In this document: positions 12,100 to 15,991 of the stretch, one piece after another
Numbering within the stretch: the first letter of the stretch is position 1
Layout: each line of letters begins with the position of its first letter
Assembly: GCA_037142735.1 (NCBI GenBank)
Contig: JBAXAB010000013.1
Span: 1 to 15,991 of the forward strand
From: JBAXAB01 sp037142735
GTDB lineage: Bacteria; Patescibacteriota; Minisyncoccia; Phycocordibacterales; CAIZLB01
Length of the DNA stretch: 15,991 nt
Reading direction: 5' to 3'
The notes under the pieces: generated by a model
The model's database searches: none
Seen by the model: only the letters and a program-made list of their open reading frames with translations
Told to the model about the DNA's origin: nothing
Position numbers and translations under genes: made by a program

Positions 12100-12597
12100 A
12101 TGAAAAAGAAAAGATCATTATTTGAAAGGCTAACAGGAAGTGTGGTCCTCGACGAAGAGACGACAGAGGAAACTGAAGAAACTGAAGGGCGTATCGGTAA
12201 AAACCACCTCACTAAACACAGCGGAAGCAACGGCGTTTCATCAACGTGGCTTGAGGAACAGGCAGGTGAAGGAGAGCTGGCTTTGGACGTATTCCAGACC
12301 CCGTCTCATGTTATTGTAAAGACTATGATTCCAGGAGTGAAACGTGAGGATGTTGAAATTTCCCTTTCTCGTGATATTTTGACCATTAAAGGTAGCAGAA
12401 AAGAAGAACATGAAGTTTCAGATCAAGATTATTTTCATAAGGAACTCTATTGGGGATCGTTTTCACGCAGCATTGTCCTTCCCCACGAGGTAGACATTGA
12501 AAGGGCTGAGGCAACGGAAAACCAAGGGCTACTGACCGTCAGATTACCAAAAGTAGACAAAGAAAGACAAACTAAACTTAGGGTAAAGAGTTTGTAG
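12100..12597 (+). CDS. Small heat-shock protein, Hsp20/alpha-crystallin family
   Basis: The product is 165 residues and soluble. The N-terminal arm is acidic and Thr/Glu-rich (DEETTEETEETEG, about 18-30). It is followed by an alpha-crystallin domain (about 60-150) with LALDVFQTPSHVIVKTMIPG, VEISLSRDILTIKGSRKEE, YFHKELYWGSFSRSIVLPHEV, and the closing signature GLLTVRLPK (143-151). The C-terminal tail is short, with LRV as a possible weak I-x-I contact. Such proteins are ATP-independent holdases that bind unfolding proteins in oligomers. It is six bases after the PrsW-like gene, in the same run, and is followed by a strong terminator. No CIRCE element or heat-shock promoter is apparent nearby. 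Confidence 0.93.
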   Translation: MKKKRSLFERLTGSVVLDEETTEETEETEGRIGKNHLTKHSGSNGVSSTWLEEQAGEGELALDVFQTPSHVIVKTMIPGVKREDVEISLSRDILTIKGSRKEEHEVSDQDYFHKELYWGSFSRSIVLPHEVDIERAEATENQGLLTVRLPKVDKERQTKLRVKSL

Positions 12598-12600
12598 AAA

Positions 12601-12632
12601 AAAAAGAGAGTGTGAACAACACTCTCTTTTTT
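12601..12632 (+). terminator. Rho-independent terminator closing the methyltransferase-to-hsp20 run
   Basis: The 13-base arms 12601-12613 (core GAGAGTGT) and 12619-12631 (core ACACTCTC) pair perfectly around a GAACA loop and end in a run of T (12627-12632). The hairpin begins three bases after the hsp20 stop. The A run on the 5' side would let it work in either direction. Confidence 0.9.
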
Positions 12633-12690
12633 CATGTAAATTTAATATACATAGTTAATAATGTAAACACTAACAATTAATTACAAAGAT

Positions 12691-13353
12691 ATGAAAATTC
12701 TTTTAGTAGAAGATAATCACGACATTCGCGAAACATTAAAAATGAATCTAGAAAGTGAGATGTTTACTGTGGATTGCACGGACAATGGTGACAGCGCCTC
12801 GTATCTAGCCCGAACCAATTACTACGATCTCATCCTTCTCGATTACATGCTGCCGAATAAAAACGGGCTTCAAGTCTGCAAAGAGGTGCGCACCGCTGGT
12901 AAAAAGGCGCCAATCATTATTATTTCAGTCTGTGGAAAAGTGCCTGAAAAAGTAGCCCTCCTCGAAGCGGGCGCTGATGACTACCTACAAAAACCATTTT
13001 CATTTAGCGAGCTTCTGGCACGTATTCGCGCTATTACAAGACGCCCCTATCAAATCAACAGCCCGATACTGACTATCGAAGATGTCTCTCTCGACATCGC
13101 CCGACAAAATGTTTCTAGAAATGGTGAAAATATTTACCTCACTAGAAAGGAATTCATGCTTCTTGAATGCTTTGCCCGTAATCGTGGAAGGATTGTCAGC
13201 CGTGGCTTTATTAATGAAAATGTCTGGGAAAATGACAGTAATCCTTTTTCGAATACCATTGAAGCGCATATCCGAAATTTACGCAAGAAACTGGACGACC
13301 GTAAGGCACAATTGATTAAAACTGTGCCTGGACGTGGGTATATTGTTGAATAG
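12691..13353 (+). CDS. OmpR/PhoB-type response regulator
   Basis: The product is 220 residues. The receiver domain (1-115) has the acidic pair E7-D8, the phosphoacceptor D51 in DLILLDYMLP, S79 at the switch position (the usual Thr/Ser), and K101-P102 in DDYLQKPF. The C-terminal winged helix (about 125-220) has LTRKEFMLLECFARNRGRIVSR, the recognition helix in NTIEAHIRNLRKKLDD, and TVPGRGYIVE. Phosphorylation should switch DNA binding. No histidine kinase is next to it in the window: the next gene (smc) is convergent, so the partner is elsewhere or lies to the unseen side. The 90-base gap upstream holds the hsp20 terminator and an AT-rich promoter region without a clear Shine-Dalgarno sequence. 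Confidence 0.95.
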   Translation: MKILLVEDNHDIRETLKMNLESEMFTVDCTDNGDSASYLARTNYYDLILLDYMLPNKNGLQVCKEVRTAGKKAPIIIISVCGKVPEKVALLEAGADDYLQKPFSFSELLARIRAITRRPYQINSPILTIEDVSLDIARQNVSRNGENIYLTRKEFMLLECFARNRGRIVSRGFINENVWENDSNPFSNTIEAHIRNLRKKLDDRKAQLIKTVPGRGYIVE

Positions 13354-13362
13354 GGCCCTATT
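13349..13362. other. 14-bp perfect palindrome holding both convergent stop codons
   Basis: AATAGGGCCCTATT reads the same on both strands and contains the TAG of the response regulator (13351-13353) and the TAG of smc (13358-13360). Four bases separate the two genes. There is no loop or T tract, so it is not a classical terminator. Confidence 0.6.
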
Positions 13363-15646
13363 TAGCCACCGCCAACGCATCGTCAAACGCGATCGAAAGT
13401 AATTTAGAATGCCCTTCACCTGCCATTGTTACTCCATAAATCACCCCTGCTCGTGACATCGTCTCTCGATTGTGAGTAATCAAAATCAATTGAGAATGCT
13501 TTGAAAGTGCCTCTATCATATCTCCATACTTTCGTGAATTTGCCTCATCAAGCGCTGCATCTGTCTCGTCCAAAATAATAAAAGGTGGTGGGTTTACTTG
13601 AGACATTGCAAACAGTAATGCAATAGAGGTAAGGGCACGCTCTCCACCTGACAACATCATCAAACCCTTAGTCCTTTTGTGTGGTAATGCGACATGGATC
13701 TCGATACCCTCTGAGGCCTTTTCCTCTTCTACCTCTGATGAAAACTCTTCATCCATACCACCCTCTGATTTCTTTCTTTTCTTTTTTATTTCTCTAACAA
13801 TTTCCAATCGTGCCTCTCCTCCACCAAACATTAATTTAAAGAATTTATCGAATTCCGTGTTAATTTTTTTAATACCTTCACGGAATAGTTCATTTAATTT
13901 TTCTGTCAATTCTGAAATTAAGGTTCCTAATGCCTGTGAAGATTGCATCAAATCATTTAATTCACGTGCCAGGAACGCATCACGCTCTTCGGTATCTTTG
14001 TATTCTTTCATCACCTCCTGACCTCCTGCCCCGCCCATTTCCTCGAGTCGAATTTTAGACTTTTCAATAGCACGCCTTCGGTCTATCTGTATAGCACGCA
14101 CCTCATCAACTTGAGAATGCTTGGCAATGTCCTCTTCGTAAAAAGCAATTGCTTCACGACCAATCAACATTCCTGCTTCTTGTAACTCACGTTCATAATC
14201 AGCCTGTTCAATAGCCAAGCGATCATTCTCAATCTTGATTGCATGCAATTGACTGTGCAGCTCATTCTGCCTTGACATGATTCGAAGGATCGCCTTTTCT
14301 GATTCGACATTATTCTCTTTATCTTTATCGATCTTGGATTTCAGTTCTTGATACTGATGTTGATGAGCAGACTCCTCTTTACCTATTTCCTGCAAATCAT
14401 TTTCGATTTCAGCAATTTTTGAAGTAATTTTCAACAAATCCGCTTCTTCAGATTCTGTTGATTCAGCTTGTGCCTCCACCTTACCATCTACATTCTTGTG
14501 ATGATGAATAAAATCTGCAACCAAGCGTTTGATCTCGTCTGCTGATTTTTTTATTTCATCTAAATTGTCTGACCTTAAAACAGCCTGCAAGTGATCATTT
14601 ACATCTCTGGCTAATGATTCAATGTTCGACAGTGAAATCATTTTTAAACTGCTGCTATTTTTTTCAGCTTCTTTTGCCTCGTGGATTTTTCTTTCAATAC
14701 TTTTCTTCACATATGACATCTCTCCTTCCAGCCGCCCTATCTCACGCATCAAGACGTCTTTTTTACTACGAGTAGTGGCAATAATTTTTTCCAAGTCCAA
14801 CAAATGGGTATGGTTATTATCACCTTTTGACATTTCCGTCAGAACTTTTCGGTGATGGGTTAATTCAGCTTCTATCTTTTCAAGTTCAGCACGAGGCTCG
14901 ACTACCCCATCGCTCAATCGGTTTCTTTCTATCTTTAAATATGACTCTTCTCGAGCAAAATATTCTCGATATTGCACAGACAATTCTGCCCTCAACGCAG
15001 TGGCCTTTTCAATCTTTTCTACTTGTTTTTTTAAGAAACGGATATGTGGAGCGATTTCGCGACGCAATGATTCAACCTCCTTGATATGTTGCGCGGTTTT
15101 TTCCAATTTCTTTTCACTTTCTTCTTTTTTGTATTGATAAACTTTCAAACCTAGTGCATCCTCGATCATGTCGCGACGTTCTTCAGGGTTAGATGACAAC
15201 AAACGATCTGCCTCTCCTTGAGAAATAATGTGGTGCCCTGATGATCCAATGTTTGCATGTGCCAACATTTCGGACACATCTTTTAATCTGACTTGGGAAC
15301 CATTAATAAAATATTCGTTCACACCGTCACGATGGACTACACGTTCAAGGGCGATTTCATCAAAATCCATTTTGAATAATTTGTCCTTATTGTCAAACAC
15401 CAACTTGACTGAAGCGCGATTGGCACGAGGCGTATCCTTGCCTCCATTAAAGATCAAATCCTCACCTTTTTTACCTCTCATAGACTTGATAGATTGCTCT
15501 CCTAGCACGAACCTGAAGGATTCTGCAGCATTTGATTTACCCGAGCCATTAGGCCCTACAATGGCCGTTATAGGCGAATTAAACACCAAAAGGCCCTTCT
15601 TTGCGAAGGACTTAAAGCCGTTGATTTCGAGGGATTTTAGCTGCAT
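13358..15646 (-). CDS. smc: Chromosome segregation ATPase Smc, short-armed form without a recognisable hinge
   Basis: Smc is the DNA-loop-forming ATPase of chromosome organisation. The product is 762 residues, against about 1,150-1,200 usual. The N-terminal head has MQLKSLEINGFKSFAKKG, Walker A GPNGSGKS (31-38) and the Q-loop in IISQGEADRLL (Q143). Coil 1 spans about 172-330. The middle (331-400) is SSLKMISLSNIESLARDV followed by a helical, then acidic, stretch; it lacks the Gly-rich Smc hinge fold and is half its size. Coil 2 spans about 401-600. The C-terminal head has the FKLMFGGGEARLEI stretch, a highly charged insertion (about 619-646), signature LSGGERALTSIALLFAM (from 665), Walker B IILDETD (690-696) and the D-loop AALDEAN. 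It is convergent with the response regulator. A TGtTAGAAT box lies 25 bases upstream of ATG 15646. ScpA/ScpB are not in the window. Confidence 0.93.
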   Translation of the reverse strand: MQLKSLEINGFKSFAKKGLLVFNSPITAIVGPNGSGKSNAAESFRFVLGEQSIKSMRGKKGEDLIFNGGKDTPRANRASVKLVFDNKDKLFKMDFDEIALERVVHRDGVNEYFINGSQVRLKDVSEMLAHANIGSSGHHIISQGEADRLLSSNPEERRDMIEDALGLKVYQYKKEESEKKLEKTAQHIKEVESLRREIAPHIRFLKKQVEKIEKATALRAELSVQYREYFAREESYLKIERNRLSDGVVEPRAELEKIEAELTHHRKVLTEMSKGDNNHTHLLDLEKIIATTRSKKDVLMREIGRLEGEMSYVKKSIERKIHEAKEAEKNSSSLKMISLSNIESLARDVNDHLQAVLRSDNLDEIKKSADEIKRLVADFIHHHKNVDGKVEAQAESTESEEADLLKITSKIAEIENDLQEIGKEESAHQHQYQELKSKIDKDKENNVESEKAILRIMSRQNELHSQLHAIKIENDRLAIEQADYERELQEAGMLIGREAIAFYEEDIAKHSQVDEVRAIQIDRRRAIEKSKIRLEEMGGAGGQEVMKEYKDTEERDAFLARELNDLMQSSQALGTLISELTEKLNELFREGIKKINTEFDKFFKLMFGGGEARLEIVREIKKKRKKSEGGMDEEFSSEVEEEKASEGIEIHVALPHKRTKGLMMLSGGERALTSIALLFAMSQVNPPPFIILDETDAALDEANSRKYGDMIEALSKHSQLILITHNRETMSRAGVIYGVTMAGEGHSKLLSIAFDDALAVAK

Positions 15647-15671
15647 ACGGATGTCATGAAATTATGCTTTT

Positions 15672-15680
15672 ATTCTAACA
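15672..15680 (-). promoter_or_regulatory. Extended -10 box upstream of smc
   Basis: Read on the minus strand, TGtTAGAAT (TAGAAT at 15677-15672) precedes ATG 15646 by 25 bases, giving an expected leader of about 18 bases. No clear Shine-Dalgarno sequence lies within that leader. Confidence 0.4.
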
Positions 15681-15690
15681 GAAAAATCCT

Positions 15691-15975
15691 CTAATTTACA
15701 CCCTCCCTTTTTAGAATCTCGTTTACCTTATTCCTCGTCAATGGACCAAAAATTCCGCTCACTGGTTTTATACTATTCGCCTTTTGAAAAGCCTGCACAG
15801 CCCAGCGAGTGAGGACACCAAAATAGGTAGACTCATACCCTACTGAACCTGAACCTTTTTTAGCCACAATGAATCCATGCGAATTTAAAAAAGATTGAAG
15901 CATAGGAACTTCAGAGGCTCTATTCCCTAAACGCAAACTGTAGTGGACCCCTTTCTTAGGACACCATCCTTGTAC
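15691..15975 (-). CDS. Peptidoglycan-binding (PG_binding_1) domain protein, 5' end unclear, possibly a gene remnant
   Basis: The frame is open from codon GTA at 15975 to the TAG at 15691. It holds a complete peptidoglycan-binding repeat: LRLGNRASEVPMLQSFLNSH, then FGVLTRWAVQAFQKANSI and GIFGPLTRNKVNEIL. This three-helix domain binds cell-wall peptidoglycan and is a common C-terminal module of secreted patescibacterial proteins. The only possible start in frame is TTG 15936, right at the domain edge and without a signal peptide; an in-frame TAA lies at 15976-15978. The residues upstream of TTG (GWCPKKGVHYS) still look like protein, suggesting that the real gene began further upstream and was cut by a stop or frameshift near the GGGG run at 15948-15951. 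A short protein starting at TTG is the alternative. Confidence 0.6.
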   Translation of the reverse strand, partial: VQGWCPKKGVHYSLRLGNRASEVPMLQSFLNSHGFIVAKKGSGSVGYESTYFGVLTRWAVQAFQKANSIKPVSGIFGPLTRNKVNEILKREGVN

Positions 15976-15991
15976 TTAGCATTTTAGCTTT

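Noticed and set aside
14622..14855. Plus-strand frames inside smc
   Set aside because: They are Ser/Phe-rich shadows of coiled-coil codons, with no start signals or domains.
75..15690. Possible UGA reassignment (as in Gracilibacteria and Absconditabacteria), prompted by the near absence of TGA stops
   Set aside because: TGA ends the 705-1037 gene, and none of the conserved proteins needs an in-frame TGA to be complete. TGA is merely rare as a stop here.
1..15991. CRISPR array, insertion sequence, transposase or integrase
   Set aside because: No regularly spaced repeats, no terminal inverted repeats flanking a transposase, and no recombinase motifs were found on either strand.

Overview
The window reads as ordinary chromosomal DNA of a bacterium with a small, streamlined genome. 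I infer a member of the Patescibacteria (Candidate Phyla Radiation, Parcubacteria-like). The clues are an AT-leaning sequence, tightly packed genes, a valyl-tRNA synthetase without its C-terminal arm, an Smc protein of only 762 residues, a TsaD with extra insertions, a peptidoglycan-binding domain of the type common in that group, and start codons that mostly lack a Shine-Dalgarno sequence and instead lie just behind -10 boxes. No rRNA or phylogenetic marker was compared, so the assignment is an inference. UGA is an ordinary stop codon here: it ends the gene at 705-1037.

Layout. (1) 1-73: a tRNA-Glu(UUC) running in from the left edge. (2) 75-2683: a leftward HD-domain hydrolase and a leftward small Cys-pair protein, then a rightward ACT-like regulator and a VanW family protein, five bases apart. 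This block is bracketed by an 11-bp direct repeat of the tRNA 3' end (63-73 and 2719-2729), as expected of a small integrated segment, although no integrase is visible. (3) 2774-3473: small genes, namely an unknown 104-residue protein, a 40-codon fragment that looks like the start of a NUDIX hydrolase, and a 58-residue single-span membrane protein. (4) 3513-6547: a FecR-domain surface protein followed by a CHASE2-type class III adenylate cyclase, a likely two-gene cAMP-signalling unit. (5) 6605-7201: a leftward unknown gene with clearly higher GC than its neighbours. (6) 7279-12597: a rightward run of methyltransferase, tsaD, valS, PrsW-like membrane protease and small heat-shock protein, closed by a strong terminator. 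(7) 12691-13353: an OmpR-type response regulator with no kinase in view, convergent with (8) smc at 13358-15646, whose stop codon lies in the same 14-bp palindrome. (9) 15691-15975: a peptidoglycan-binding domain whose 5' end is unclear.

How the parts relate. tsaD and valS serve tRNA modification and charging. Hsp20, the PrsW-like protease and the response regulator look like stress or envelope sensing. The FecR/CHASE2 pair would link an extracytoplasmic signal to cAMP production. The points most worth following are the hinge-less, short-armed Smc, the recurrent -10 box 6-13 bases ahead of start codons (leaderless or near-leaderless transcripts), the tRNA-Glu direct repeat, the FecR-CHASE2 cyclase pair, and the compositionally foreign unknown gene.
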